64,000 bases of DNA, from positions 1-64,000 of the forward strand of contig CAJOHE010000008.1 of assembly GCA_905234495.1 (NCBI GenBank), in the 5' to 3' direction. The notes beneath the pieces were generated by a model, which worked only from the letters and a program-made list of their open reading frames with translations, ran no database searches and was not told where the DNA came from. Origin of the DNA: an uncultured Eubacterium sp. (lineage in GTDB: Bacteria; Bacillota; Clostridia; Oscillospirales; Acutalibacteraceae). Position numbers and translations under genes: made by a program. Below, piece by piece: positions 7,578 through 17,034 of the stretch (positions are counted from its first letter, which is position 1; each line of letters opens with the position of its first letter).

Positions 7578-9353
7578 ATGAACAGACCAAACGCACCGTG
7601 GCTTAAGTATTTCGGCAATATTCCCGCGACTCTCGACTACCCTCAGGGCTCAATGTATGAGGCAATCAGAGAGGCGTGGGAAAAGAATTTCCACGGCAAT
7701 GCCAATATGCCCGCATATAAGTTCCAGGGCAAGGCGACCAGCCACAAGCAGTTTTTTAATAAGGTTGACGATATAGCAAAGGCGTTTATGGCTTTGGGAA
7801 TCGGCAAGGGGGATAAGGTTACAATCTGTATGCCAAACGCACCCCAGGGCGTTGACGCATTTTATGCGCTCAACAGAATCAGCGCCGTTCCCGCTATGAT
7901 TCATCCTCTTTCCGCGGCGGGTGAAATAAAGTTTTACGTTGAAAATTCAAACAGCAAGGCAATCCTTGTTCTTGATATGTTTTACGAAAAGGTTCTTGAA
8001 GCGCTTAAGGACGTTAATTATCCCGTAAAGGTTATCGTTGCAAGAATTCAGGATGAGCTCCCGTTCCCGCTTAACACGCTTTATCCGCTCACCGTAAAGA
8101 AAAAGCCGGCTCCGCTTCCGAAGGATAACGAGAACGTAATCAGCTGGCACGATTTCCTTGCGGGCGCAAAGAAGACCAAAAAGCTCCCCGTTTCCTTCCC
8201 TGGTAAGGACGACACGGCGGTTATCCTTTTCAGCGGCGGAACAACGGGTATCTCCAAGGGTATCGAGCTCACAAATATGAATATGAACGCGCTTGGTTAT
8301 CAGGTTGCAAATGCAGCAGGCTTTCCTGTGAAGGGTCTCAGTATGTTTTCCGTAATGCCTCTTTTCCACGGCTTCGGTCTCGGCGTCGGAATCCATACGG
8401 CAATGATTTGCGCTGCAACCTGTATTCTTATTCCGCAGTTCACGATTAAGACCTATGCAAAGGACGTGCTTAAGTATAAGCCAAACGTTATCGTAGGCGT
8501 GCCGACTCTGTTTGAGGCGCTTCTTCGCACGGAGGGCTTTAACGGTGCAGACCTCAGCTTCCTTCGCGGTGTATTCTGCGGCGGCGATTCGCTTTCGGTA
8601 GAGCTTAAAAAGAAGGTTGACGCCTTCCTTAAGGAGCACAACGCTACCATACAGATTCGTGAGGGCTACGGCACAACCGAGTGCGTAACGGCATCTTGCC
8701 TCACTCCTTACGACTTCTTCCGTGAGGGCAGCATCGGTATTCCTTTCCCCGATACATACTACCAGATTGTTGACCCGAAAAACGATACGGAGGTTCCGTA
8801 CGGCACCGAGGGCGAAATCTGTATCTGCGGTCCTACCGTAATGAAGGGTTACCTCGATAACGCTGAGGAGACGGCGGCAACGCTTCGTACCCACAGCGAC
8901 GGCAACGTATGGCTTCACACGGGCGACCTCGGCACAATGGACGAGGACGGCTTTATCTACTACAAGCAGAGGCTCAAGAGGCTCATCATCGTATCGGGCT
9001 TCAACGTATATCCCTCACAGGTTGAAAATACAATCGACGCACATCCCGACGTGCTTCTCTCCTGTGCAATCGGTATTCCCGACCCGTACAAGATGCACAA
9101 GGTAAAGGCGTTCGTTGTGCTTCGTCCGGGCGTTGAGCCGAGCGATAAGATTAAGGAGGAAATCCTTGAGCATTGCCGCAAGAACATTTCAAAGCACGCA
9201 ATGCCGAGGGAGATTGAATTCCGCACCGAGCTTCCGAAAACCCTCGTAGGCAAGGTTGCATACAGGCAGCTTGAAGAGGAAGAGGAAGCAAAGGCAAAAG
9301 CAAAGCAGGAAGCCAAAGAGGCTGAAAAAGAACAAAACAAAACCGAGGAATAA
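7578..9353 (+). CDS. AMP-forming acyl-CoA ligase (long-chain type)
   Basis: A 591-residue ANL-superfamily enzyme that activates a carboxylic acid with ATP and joins it to CoA. Visible motifs are the phosphate loop ILFSGGTTGISKGIEL (near residue 215), GYGTTECV (near 360), the hinge WLHTGDLGTMDEDGF (near 445) followed by KRLIIVSGFNVYPSQVE, and the catalytic Lys in KTLVGKVAYRQLE near the end. The size and AMP-binding motifs fit fatty-acyl-CoA ligases. The last 25 residues are an added Glu/Lys/Ala tail. It is a single gene with its own promoter and a terminator overlapping its stop. Chain length of the substrate cannot be told. Confidence 0.85.
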   Translation: MNRPNAPWLKYFGNIPATLDYPQGSMYEAIREAWEKNFHGNANMPAYKFQGKATSHKQFFNKVDDIAKAFMALGIGKGDKVTICMPNAPQGVDAFYALNRISAVPAMIHPLSAAGEIKFYVENSNSKAILVLDMFYEKVLEALKDVNYPVKVIVARIQDELPFPLNTLYPLTVKKKPAPLPKDNENVISWHDFLAGAKKTKKLPVSFPGKDDTAVILFSGGTTGISKGIELTNMNMNALGYQVANAAGFPVKGLSMFSVMPLFHGFGLGVGIHTAMICAATCILIPQFTIKTYAKDVLKYKPNVIVGVPTLFEALLRTEGFNGADLSFLRGVFCGGDSLSVELKKKVDAFLKEHNATIQIREGYGTTECVTASCLTPYDFFREGSIGIPFPDTYYQIVDPKNDTEVPYGTEGEICICGPTVMKGYLDNAEETAATLRTHSDGNVWLHTGDLGTMDEDGFIYYKQRLKRLIIVSGFNVYPSQVENTIDAHPDVLLSCAIGIPDPYKMHKVKAFVVLRPGVEPSDKIKEEILEHCRKNISKHAMPREIEFRTELPKTLVGKVAYRQLEEEEEAKAKAKQEAKEAEKEQNKTEE

Positions 9354-9366
9354 TCCTCGGTTTTTG
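9342..9366. terminator. bidirectional terminator between acyl-CoA ligase and bioY
   Basis: ACCGAGGA (9342-9349) pairs with TCCTCGGT (9354-9361). A T-rich run follows on plus and an A-rich run precedes it, serving both convergent genes. The stop codon of the ligase lies in the loop. Confidence 0.85.
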
Positions 9367-9371
9367 TTTTG

Positions 9372-9944
9372 TTAAAAAGTATATTTTTTTATAAACCTTT
9401 TAACGGGAAGAGAGATAAAAACTGCTAAAATCAGCTTGATAATATCGGGGATGATGTAGGGCAGTACGCACCAGCCGAGTATGGTTGAGATTGCAACCGC
9501 GTCGCCGGATTTTGCCCAGACCGTGGCAAACCAGAGGGTGCCGAATGCATAGCAGATAAGTACGCCCGAACACATTGCCATAAAGAGGGGAAACCTCTCC
9601 TTTTTGTATTTAACCCCTTCCTTGTCAAGGAAGTCGCTTGCGATACCCGTTATCATCGCGGTAAAGATAAACCCGATGATATATCCGCCCGTGTTGCCGA
9701 AAAGGGTTGCGGGGCCCGAGCGAAACGCCGAGTAAACGGGCATACCTATGAGCCCGAGAACAATATATACTGCGGTTGCCGCGGTTCCTCTTTTAAACCC
9801 GAGTATTCCCGCAGCAGTGCAGACTCCGAAGGTCTGCAGCGTAACGGGTATACCGCTCGGCAGTGGAATCGTTATCCACGAGCAGATTGAAATCAGAGCT
9901 GCCGCAATCGCGATATACGCCAAATCAAACGATTTATTTTTCAT
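9372..9944 (-). CDS. bioY: BioY biotin transporter S-component
   Basis: A 190-residue membrane protein with six hydrophobic segments. Family marks are IPLPSGIPVTLQTFGV near residue 30, RGTAATAVYIVLGLIGMPV and FGNTGGYIIGF, where BioY binds biotin inside the membrane. It would work alone or with an energy-coupling factor module, which is not in this window. The ATG at 9944 is preferred over 9956 because GGGAGA lies just upstream of it. No other biotin gene is adjacent, so the cell probably depends on outside biotin. Confidence 0.9.
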   Translation of the reverse strand: MKNKSFDLAYIAIAAALISICSWITIPLPSGIPVTLQTFGVCTAAGILGFKRGTAATAVYIVLGLIGMPVYSAFRSGPATLFGNTGGYIIGFIFTAMITGIASDFLDKEGVKYKKERFPLFMAMCSGVLICYAFGTLWFATVWAKSGDAVAISTILGWCVLPYIIPDIIKLILAVFISLPVKRFIKKYTF

Positions 9945-10004
9945 AATTTCTCCCATTCATTTTACGGAAAACTGTCTATGAAAAAATAGTAATCAAAAAA
10001 AAGA

Positions 10005-10042
10005 AAAATGTCAACCTTTTTGTTTTCAAAGGTTGACATTTT
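10005..10042 (-). terminator. terminator of the GH30 gene
   Basis: AAAATGTCAACCTTT (10005-10019) pairs with 10028-10042, a 15-bp stem. On the minus strand a long T-rich run follows (complement of 9994-10004). Confidence 0.85.
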
Positions 10043-10051
10043 GTTTTTCTT

Positions 10052-13000
10052 TTATTTGGTCAGCACAACGGTTGTAACGCTGCGTGCGGGGATAAGAACC
10101 GCCTTGCCGTCAACGCTTCCGTTCTGAACCTTCTGAAGGTCGCGGTTCTCGTCCGTAATATATGACGTAAGAGTGCTGTAAACCGCCGAATCAAAGTATG
10201 TAAACTCGTTGCTCGTTCCCTTATTGATGTAAACGATTGCAACCGTTCCGTCGGGGTTGAGGTAAGCGGTTTCTTCAATATTGCTTGAAAATGCGCTCTG
10301 AGTTGTAACCTTTACTCTCTGCGCGCCGACGTCGACAAACTTTGAATAGTTACCCATACACCATGCCCTCTTTGAAGGCTGAATATCGGAATGGTTGTTC
10401 GGGTTGAGGTAAACAAGTCCGTCGGGGTAAATGCCGTATGCGTATGCAAGCCACCAGTCCCACTCAACCGCGTTGAGGATTGTGAGGTCCTGATACATAA
10501 TGTCCGCAAGGGCGATACCGTAGTCGATTGTCATACCGTTGGTGCTGCCGCCCTCCTGCTGGATGAGGTCGTATACGCCGGAGCTTCCGTCGTTTGTCAT
10601 CTGGCAGTACTCTGAGCACTTAACCTTTTTAATTGAGTTTCTGAAATATGTTCCGCTGATTTTGCTTGCGGTGGCCTCTCTGTCGGACTGGCTTGCCCAG
10701 TATGAGTGAATGTCAAGCGTATCGCAGTAGCTTCTGATATTCGAGTTGTTGCTTGAATAATTGTAATTCGTTGAGAAGCAGTTGTTAAGGCGTGCGTTCC
10801 AGTCGTCGCCGTGGTTAATCTGGGCGCATTCCCAAACCGCCACGTCTATTCCGTTAAGAGAAGAATTCTTAACCGACGGAATGAAATAGTTGTTGAAGAA
10901 CGTGCGGACCGCTTCGGGTTCATAGTGGCATCCCTCCTGGTTCATCGAGTAGGTGCCGTCGCCGTTCTGCCAGCATGCCCATGCCCATTCGGGCTCGTTA
11001 ATCGGTGAAAGCTCTGTTACGTTGTAACCCTCGTCGATAAAGTGCTCGCCGCAGGTGATAACATAATTCGTAAATGCCTGATACTTGTTCTCGCTGAGGT
11101 TCTGGGTTGCGTTCATACTGCAGTAAGCCTTACCGTTGTCGGTCATTGAAACGGGTGCCGAGTTGCAGAAAAGAGTAACCTTAAGGTTCGGATTTGCTTT
11201 CTGAATTGATGCAAGCGTTGCCATTGCGCCCGGGTCGTTATTCCAGTTGTATGTTCCGTCGGACTGAAGGAAGCACCTTGCTCTCTTTCCGACCTCATAG
11301 AGCTGCGGGTCGTCGTTTGAGCCTGCACCGAGGTTGTAGCGGTAGATATCAAGGCCGATACCCGTCTCCTCGTTATAGAGAAGCTCGGTGATTTCGTCAA
11401 TATTTTCCCAGGTGCCGATTTGCTGGCCCGTCCAAGCGCCCGAAGCGCCGAAGCCTTCAATCGTCTGGTACTTCGTGCTCTCGTCAATAACCGTCTTCTT
11501 GTTCGTAGTGTCCGTTCTTGCAAGAACTTCCTTGATAAGAATAGAGTCCTTGGCGTTAACGTATCCGTCGCGCAGAACGTCGGCAGCGCCGTCATAGTTT
11601 GACTGATGGTAAGGCGCGTTGTCGTTGTCGTGGCTGATAGCGTTTTCAAAGAGCGAATAAACCGTTACCGCGTCGACCGTAAGATTTGTTACTCCGCAGC
11701 GGGAACAGGTGTAAATAAAGTTCGAGCCGGAATCTCCCGTTTTCTGATATGCGTGACCGAGCGGTTCGGTGAAGTTCGTTCTCTCGTTTGCCATATCGCA
11801 GTTAGCGCAGGTAACAACGTCGTAGCCCTGTTCGGTACAGGTTGGCGCAACCGTTGTCTGCGTGGTTACGTGTGTGTCGCCGTAGCAGAAGAAGAACCAG
11901 TTCTTGCCGTTTGTCTTACCGTTTTCAACGAACTCCCTTACGCCCGAGCCCTGCTTGCCGAAAAATCTTGCATAGCCCGAGAGGGTGAAAGCGTCGCTCG
12001 CCATATTGACGGAGTTGGACGCGATTGTGACGTAGTTAAAGCCGCAGCCGTCAAAGGCTTTGCTTCCGATTGACGTCGTGTTAATCGGGATGTTGAGCCA
12101 GTAGGTTGAGCGGAAGAGGTTTGCAAACGCCTGGCTTCCGATTGTGAGGTTTGACGTGGTGTCAAATACTACGCTGTATAATCCCGCGCCGTTGAACGCG
12201 TCGTTCATAATCGTATACTGACCGTCAACGCCCGAGAAGTTTGCCGATTCGAGAACGTACCTTACGCACTCCCACGGCTTTGAGGTCATCGTGCCGCTTC
12301 CCGTAAAGGAAATTACACGGTTTGAAAGATTGATTGTATATGTAAGTCTTGAAGAGGAGTATGTGTTTGTTGAGCAGGTGCCTGTGTTGCTCATATAAAC
12401 TTTACTGTACGAGTTACACCATGAGGAGAGACCTGACGTTGAAACGAAGGTGCAGGTTGAAGGCACATTATAGAGAGCATTTGTGCCGACCGAGCTGATG
12501 CTTCCGCTTCCCCAGATTACGCCCTCAAGGCTTGAGCAGTTGTAAAACGCCTGTGAACCGAGACCTGTAAATTCCGTGCCGACGTAAACCTGTTTGAGTC
12601 CCGTGCAGCCGTAGAACATACCGTCCGGAATTTTGCCCGAATAATTATTTGTGTAGTTGGCATTCGGCATAACAACCCATGTAAGACCCGTGCAGCCGTT
12701 GAAAACGTTGTCATAAATCCACGAACAGCCCGAGGGGAAAAGAACTCCCGTAAGCCTCGTGCAGTTTTTGAAGCAGTTACCGCCGATTGTGTCAACCGAG
12801 TCAGCAAGGGTTACCGAGGTAAGGTTTGTGCAGTTATAAAGCAGGTATGAGCCGAGCTCAACAACTCCGCTTTCTGCAACAACGCTGCGAACGTAGGTTC
12901 TCTGGTTGTACCACGGCGAACGGCTCGTAGTGGAATAACCCGCTGTTCTGCCCGTGCCGCCGTCGGTTTTTCTGAGTGTGAGGACGCCGGTGTCGGTATC

Positions 13001-13132
13001 AAGCGAATAGCTTACGCCGCCGGTCGTTCCCGAATAAACCTGACCGTAAGCCGTGCTCTCAAATGCAACAACAAGCGTTGTCAGCAAAACAAAGCACAGC
13101 AAAACGGAGATTAATTTCTTTGTCCTTTTCAT
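10052..13132 (-). CDS. secreted GH30-family glycosidase with BspA-type LRR and dockerin-like parts
   Basis: A 1026-residue exported protein. Residues 1-30 are a signal peptide ending in an ALA-like segment. Residues 60-410 hold two blocks of BspA-type leucine-rich repeats (LYNCTNLTSVTLADSV, FYNCSSLEGVIWGSG). Residues 415-480 form a Cys-rich module with paired CxxC motifs (TCANCD, TCSRCG). Near 512-535 lies one dockerin-like repeat (GYVNAKDSILIKEVLA). The catalytic part begins with EGFGASGAWTG near 550; the likely acid/base Glu is in LSPINEPEWAW (about 710) and the nucleophile in KCSEYC (about 840). A beta-sandwich ends the protein. GH30 enzymes act on xylan, beta-1,6-glucan or galactan; which one is not clear. 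Confidence 0.85.
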   Translation of the reverse strand: MKRTKKLISVLLCFVLLTTLVVAFESTAYGQVYSGTTGGVSYSLDTDTGVLTLRKTDGGTGRTAGYSTTSRSPWYNQRTYVRSVVAESGVVELGSYLLYNCTNLTSVTLADSVDTIGGNCFKNCTRLTGVLFPSGCSWIYDNVFNGCTGLTWVVMPNANYTNNYSGKIPDGMFYGCTGLKQVYVGTEFTGLGSQAFYNCSSLEGVIWGSGSISSVGTNALYNVPSTCTFVSTSGLSSWCNSYSKVYMSNTGTCSTNTYSSSRLTYTINLSNRVISFTGSGTMTSKPWECVRYVLESANFSGVDGQYTIMNDAFNGAGLYSVVFDTTSNLTIGSQAFANLFRSTYWLNIPINTTSIGSKAFDGCGFNYVTIASNSVNMASDAFTLSGYARFFGKQGSGVREFVENGKTNGKNWFFFCYGDTHVTTQTTVAPTCTEQGYDVVTCANCDMANERTNFTEPLGHAYQKTGDSGSNFIYTCSRCGVTNLTVDAVTVYSLFENAISHDNDNAPYHQSNYDGAADVLRDGYVNAKDSILIKEVLARTDTTNKKTVIDESTKYQTIEGFGASGAWTGQQIGTWENIDEITELLYNEETGIGLDIYRYNLGAGSNDDPQLYEVGKRARCFLQSDGTYNWNNDPGAMATLASIQKANPNLKVTLFCNSAPVSMTDNGKAYCSMNATQNLSENKYQAFTNYVITCGEHFIDEGYNVTELSPINEPEWAWACWQNGDGTYSMNQEGCHYEPEAVRTFFNNYFIPSVKNSSLNGIDVAVWECAQINHGDDWNARLNNCFSTNYNYSSNNSNIRSYCDTLDIHSYWASQSDREATASKISGTYFRNSIKKVKCSEYCQMTNDGSSGVYDLIQQEGGSTNGMTIDYGIALADIMYQDLTILNAVEWDWWLAYAYGIYPDGLVYLNPNNHSDIQPSKRAWCMGNYSKFVDVGAQRVKVTTQSAFSSNIEETAYLNPDGTVAIVYINKGTSNEFTYFDSAVYSTLTSYITDENRDLQKVQNGSVDGKAVLIPARSVTTVVLTK

Positions 13133-13165
13133 AGTGTTCTCTCCAAGTCATAATTTGCTAACTTA

Positions 13166-13194
13166 ATTATATATTATTTCTAAATTATAATCAA
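13166..13194 (-). promoter_or_regulatory. sigma-A-type promoter of the GH30 gene
   Basis: On the minus strand TTGATT (complement of 13189-13194), 17 bp and TATAAT (complement of 13166-13171), about 35 bp before the ATG at 13132. Confidence 0.65.
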
Positions 13195-13211
13195 TAATAA
13201 ATTTGCACAAA

Positions 13212-13248
13212 AAACAGAGGGTTTTTGCACTAACAAAGCCCTCTGTTT
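13212..13248 (-). terminator. terminator of the hisS-aspS-yfbR operon
   Basis: AAACAGAGGG (13212-13221) pairs with CCCTCTGTTT (13239-13248) around a 17-nt loop, with T-rich sequence beyond on the minus strand. It lies 10 bp past the yfbR stop. Confidence 0.75.
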
Positions 13249-13258
13249 GTCTATAATA

Positions 13259-13843
13259 CTATTTTGTGTGTTCATCAAGGGTAAGATAAAACGCGGGAAG
13301 ATAATGCTCTCTGAAATACCTGACCTCGTCAAGGTCAATCGCGTCGATTATCTTTTCCTGCTTTTCAAGCGCGCTGTCAAACTCACGGTTGCCCATTCGC
13401 TTTTCCTCAATGCACTTGATGAGCGCGCTGATTTTATCCGCCGCCTTCACAAGCGCCCAGAGCTCCTTGTCCTCATCCTGCTTTGTGAAAAACGGAACGT
13501 ATTCGTTCCTCAAATCCTCGTCGAGCATCGCGAGAAGCCTTTCGCCTGCGATGCGCTCAATGTCCTTGTAGACGTTTTTTATATCGTCGTTATAGTACTT
13601 GACGGGGGTGGGCATATCGCCCGTGATAACCTCTGTCGTGTCGTGGTAAATCGCAAGAAGGCAGGCGCGCTCTGCGTCATAGCTCTTGCCGAATTTCCTG
13701 TTGCCGATAAGCGCGAGAGCGTGGGCGATGACCGCAACGCAGTGGCTGTGCTCGGCAATGTTTTCATTCGAGGTGTTCTGCATGAGCGCCCATCTGTCGA
13801 TGAGCTTCATACGGTTGACCATCGCAAAAAAGTTACTGCTCAT
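13259..13843 (-). CDS. yfbR: YfbR-type HD-domain 5'-deoxynucleotidase
   Basis: A 194-residue HD-domain phosphohydrolase that removes phosphate from deoxynucleoside monophosphates. The metal motif is in two parts: NIAEHSHCVAVIAHAL near residue 25-40 and AIYHDTTEVITGDMPTPVKY near 68-87, the latter the hallmark of YfbR/YpgQ-like enzymes. The ATG at 13843 is chosen because GGAGG lies 6 nt upstream; it overlaps the aspS stop by 11 nt, so the gene is translationally coupled to aspS. A longer frame to 13894 has no ribosome site. Confidence 0.85.
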   Translation of the reverse strand: MSSNFFAMVNRMKLIDRWALMQNTSNENIAEHSHCVAVIAHALALIGNRKFGKSYDAERACLLAIYHDTTEVITGDMPTPVKYYNDDIKNVYKDIERIAGERLLAMLDEDLRNEYVPFFTKQDEDKELWALVKAADKISALIKCIEEKRMGNREFDSALEKQEKIIDAIDLDEVRYFREHYLPAFYLTLDEHTK

Positions 13844-15632
13844 CGTCGTCCTCCGTCTTGTTAAGGCTGATTCCGAGTTCCTCAAGCTGAACATCGTCGA
13901 TAACGCTCGGTGCGCCGCTCATAAGCTCGCTCGCGTTCTGCACCTTCGGGAACGCCGTAACGTCGCGAAGCGAATCCGCGCCGCAAATAATCATGGCAAG
14001 CCTGTCGAGGCCTATGCCCATACCGCCGTGGGGCGGGGAAGCGTAGTGGTACGCCTCAACGAGGAAGCCGAACTTAGCGTCAATCTCTTCCTGCGACATA
14101 CCGAGAAGCTCAAACATCTTGTTCTGAAGCTTGCAGTCGGTGATACGCATTGAGCCCGATGAGAGTTCCGTGCCGTTCAGAACGAGGTCGAACGCCTGAG
14201 CCCTTACCTTGCCCTTGTCGGTGTCGAGATACTCAATGCACTCGTCAAGAGGCATTGTAAACGGATGGTGCATTGCAACCCACTCGCCGCTTTCCTCGTC
14301 AAACTCAAAGAAGGGCATCTCGGTAATCCAGAGATAATTCCATTTGCCCTCGGGAATGAGGTCAAGCTCCTTTGCAACGATTAAACGAAGCGCGCCGAGG
14401 ATTGAAAGCGCCTGAGAATTCTTGCCTGAAATGATGAAAACGCAGTCGCCCTTTTCAGCGCCGAGCTGCGAGATGAGCGCGTCAAGCTCGCCCTCTCTGA
14501 GGAATTTTGCAAACGAGCAGTTTGGCTCTTCGTCAGCCCAGCGGATGTATGCAAGCCCCTTCGCGCCGATGCCCTTGGCGTGTTCGGTGAGCTTGTCAAT
14601 CTTTTTTCTTGAATAAACGGACGCGGCGTTTTTCGCAACGATTGCGCGAACCGAACCGCCGTCCTCAACAGCGCCTTTGAACACAACGAAGTCCGTCTTT
14701 ACCGCCCAGTCGCTGATGTCGTTGATGAGCATATCAAAGCGGGTGTCGGGCTTGTCGGTGCCGTATTTTTCCATCGCCTCGGCAAAGGTCATACGGGGCA
14801 GGGGAAGCTGAATATCAACGTCAACGGCCTCTTTCATAAGCCTCTCGATAAAGCCCTCAGCCATATCCATAAGCTCGTCGGTGTCGACAAAGCTCATCTC
14901 AAGGTCAATCTGGGTAAACTCGGGCTGACGGTCGGCTCTTAAATCCTCGTCCCTGAAGCAGCGCGCGAGCTGGATATACCTGTCAAAGCCCGCAACCATA
15001 CAGAGCTGCTTGTATATCTGGGGGGACTGGGGAAGTGCGTAAAACTTTCCGTTGTGAACGCGCGAGGGTACAACGTAGTCCCTTGCGCCCTCGGGGGTTG
15101 ACTTAATCATCATCGGGGTTTCAATCTCGATGAAGTCGTTTTCGTAAAAATATTCCCTCGCGATTTTCGCGATTTTGTGGCGCATTAAAATATTCTCGGT
15201 CAGCTTCTGATTTCTCAGATTGAGGTAGCGGTATTTAAGCGTTACGTCGTCGCCGACTTCCTGTGACTTTGCAATCTCAAACGGGGGCGTTTCAGCCTTT
15301 GAGAGAATGCGGAAATCCCTGATGTTAATCTCAATGTCGCCCGTCGGGATTTTGTCCGTCTTGCTCTCTCTTTCGCATACGGTGCCGACCGCCGCAACAA
15401 CGTATTCCGCGCGGACGGACTGCGCCTTTGCAAAAAGCTCTCTGTCCGTGGTGTCGTTGAAGGAAAGCTGAACAAGACCGGTTCTGTCTCTCAAATCGAT
15501 AAAGATAAGGTTGCCGAGGTCGCGCTGTCTCTGCGCCCAGCCGTAAAGTGTAACCTCTCTGCCGACGTCGCTCATACGAAGCGTGCCGCACCAGTCACTT
15601 CTCTTTAAACCCTTGATTGTGTCCATAATCAT
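13833..15632 (-). CDS. aspS: aspartyl-tRNA synthetase
   Basis: A 599-residue class II synthetase that charges tRNA-Asp. It shows the N-terminal OB-fold anticodon domain (VTLYGWAQRQRDLGNLIFIDLRD), motif 2 (FRDEDLRADRQPEFTQID) and motif 3 (GMGIGLDRLAM), plus the bacterial insertion domain in between. The length is typical of bacterial AspRS. The ATG overlaps the TGA of hisS by 4 nt; a second ATG at 15626 with AGGGGG upstream could be the true start. No separate tRNA-Asn amidation gene is seen here. Confidence 0.97.
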   Translation of the reverse strand: MIMDTIKGLKRSDWCGTLRMSDVGREVTLYGWAQRQRDLGNLIFIDLRDRTGLVQLSFNDTTDRELFAKAQSVRAEYVVAAVGTVCERESKTDKIPTGDIEINIRDFRILSKAETPPFEIAKSQEVGDDVTLKYRYLNLRNQKLTENILMRHKIAKIAREYFYENDFIEIETPMMIKSTPEGARDYVVPSRVHNGKFYALPQSPQIYKQLCMVAGFDRYIQLARCFRDEDLRADRQPEFTQIDLEMSFVDTDELMDMAEGFIERLMKEAVDVDIQLPLPRMTFAEAMEKYGTDKPDTRFDMLINDISDWAVKTDFVVFKGAVEDGGSVRAIVAKNAASVYSRKKIDKLTEHAKGIGAKGLAYIRWADEEPNCSFAKFLREGELDALISQLGAEKGDCVFIISGKNSQALSILGALRLIVAKELDLIPEGKWNYLWITEMPFFEFDEESGEWVAMHHPFTMPLDECIEYLDTDKGKVRAQAFDLVLNGTELSSGSMRITDCKLQNKMFELLGMSQEEIDAKFGFLVEAYHYASPPHGGMGIGLDRLAMIICGADSLRDVTAFPKVQNASELMSGAPSVIDDVQLEELGISLNKTEDDDEQ

Positions 15633-16981
15633 TCCCCCTCGCTGTCATTCAGTCCGAAAAGCGAGCCGAAGTCAAATTCCTCGCCGTTTATCTCTAAATC
15701 GGCAAGCTGTTCCGAAAGCGCTATGTTGTAAAAGCCGCTAACAAAAGTGTCGAGCGCGATTTCGGTTTCCTCGCCGGTATTCATATTCTTGAGCTTCGTA
15801 ATTCCCTCGTCAACCTCGTTGTCGCCGAGAACCACGTTGTAGGTTGCGCCGAGCTTGTCGGCGTATTTCATCTGAGCGCGAAGCGAGCGCTGATTGAGGT
15901 CGAGAAGAGCCGTCCAGCCCTCTTCCCTCATATCCTTCACAAGCTCAACCGCCTTGAGCGTCGCCTTATCTCCGAGAGCCGCAACAAAGATGTCGGGCGT
16001 GTTGGGTTCGGGAACGGGAACGTCCTGAGCGTCCATAAGAAGCAGAAGCCTTTCAAGTCCCATGGCAAAGCCGAGGGATGGCGTGTCCTGTCCGCCGAGT
16101 TCCTTCACAAGTCCGTCGTACCTTCCGCCGCCGCAGACCGTGCCCTGCGCGCCGATTGAGTCGGATATAAATTCAAACACCGTCTTGGTGTAGTAGTCAA
16201 GTCCGCGAACAATAGTCGGGTTGACCGTGTATTCAATGTTCTGCGCGTCGAGGTATCTCTTAACCGCGTCAAAATGCTCCTGACATTCCTCGCAGAGGAA
16301 GTCGATAACAACGGGCGCGCCCTTTGCGATTTCCTTATCCTGAGGGCTCTTGCAGTCGAGAAGCCTCATCGGGTTTCTCTCAAGCCTGTCCTTGCAGGAA
16401 TCGCAGAGCTCGTCCCTGTACTGCGAAAAGTATTCCTTGAGCGCTTCCTGATATTTCTTTCTGCACTCGGGGCAGCCGATTGAATTTATCTCAAGGCGGA
16501 TGTCCTTGAGCTCAAGCTTGTCGAAAATCGTCTTTGCAAGCGCGATAATTTCCGCGTCCGCAAGAGGGGACTGCGTTCCGAAGCATTCCACGCCGAACTG
16601 GTGGAACTCGCGAAGTCTGCCCGCCTGCGGCTTTTCGTACCTGTAGCACGAGGTAAGATAGCAGACCTTCTGGGGCAGGGTTTCGTTGCAGAGCCCGTCC
16701 TCAAGATACGCCCTTACCGCACCCGCTGTGCCCTCGGGACGAAGGGTTATCGACCTTCCGCCCTTGTCGTCAAAGGTGTACATTTCCTTCTGAACAACGT
16801 CCGTCGTGTCGCCAACGCCGCGCTGAAATAGCTCAGTGTGCTCAAATACGGGCGTACGGATTTCCTTGTAGCCGAATCTCTCGGCAGCTTCAAGAGCGGT
16901 TGCCTCAAGGTATTGATTTTTATGTACTTCGCTCGGAAGCACGTCCTTTGTTCCTTTAATCGCTTTTGTTATAAGAGCCAT
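15629..16981 (-). CDS. hisS: histidyl-tRNA synthetase
   Basis: A 450-residue class II synthetase. Marks are KGTKDVLPSE near the N-terminus, motif 2 (CYRYEKPQAGRLREFHQFGVE), the histidine-binding loop VRGLDYYTKTVFEF and motif 3 (SLGFAMGLERLLLL). The C-terminal anticodon domain is present. GGAGG lies 6 nt before the ATG. The gene follows the mgsA terminator by less than 30 bp and leads the hisS-aspS-yfbR operon. The upstream gap is too short for a T-box leader. Confidence 0.97.
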   Translation of the reverse strand: MALITKAIKGTKDVLPSEVHKNQYLEATALEAAERFGYKEIRTPVFEHTELFQRGVGDTTDVVQKEMYTFDDKGGRSITLRPEGTAGAVRAYLEDGLCNETLPQKVCYLTSCYRYEKPQAGRLREFHQFGVECFGTQSPLADAEIIALAKTIFDKLELKDIRLEINSIGCPECRKKYQEALKEYFSQYRDELCDSCKDRLERNPMRLLDCKSPQDKEIAKGAPVVIDFLCEECQEHFDAVKRYLDAQNIEYTVNPTIVRGLDYYTKTVFEFISDSIGAQGTVCGGGRYDGLVKELGGQDTPSLGFAMGLERLLLLMDAQDVPVPEPNTPDIFVAALGDKATLKAVELVKDMREEGWTALLDLNQRSLRAQMKYADKLGATYNVVLGDNEVDEGITKLKNMNTGEETEIALDTFVSGFYNIALSEQLADLEINGEEFDFGSLFGLNDSEGE

Positions 16982-17005
16982 TTTTTCCTCCGTAATGTAA
17001 CAAAA

Positions 17006-17028
17006 TAGGGGAGTGATTTTCTCCCCTA
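17006..17028 (-). terminator. terminator of mgsA
   Basis: TAGGGGAG (17006-17013) pairs with CTCCCCTA (17021-17028); the minus strand continues TTTTGTT. It belongs to the GTAGGGG-type hairpin family seen elsewhere in the window. Confidence 0.7.
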
Positions 17029-17034
17029 CAAAGC

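Noticed and set aside
7947..8918. 323-residue frame opposite the acyl-CoA ligase
   Set aside because: Antisense shadow of a well-supported gene caused by codon bias; no start signal.
9957..10004. Biotin or thiamine-type regulatory site before bioY
   Set aside because: Short AT-rich gap without a clear palindrome or riboswitch motif.
16982..17034. T-box leader before hisS
   Set aside because: Only 53 bp, filled by the mgsA terminator; no specifier loop or T-box sequence.
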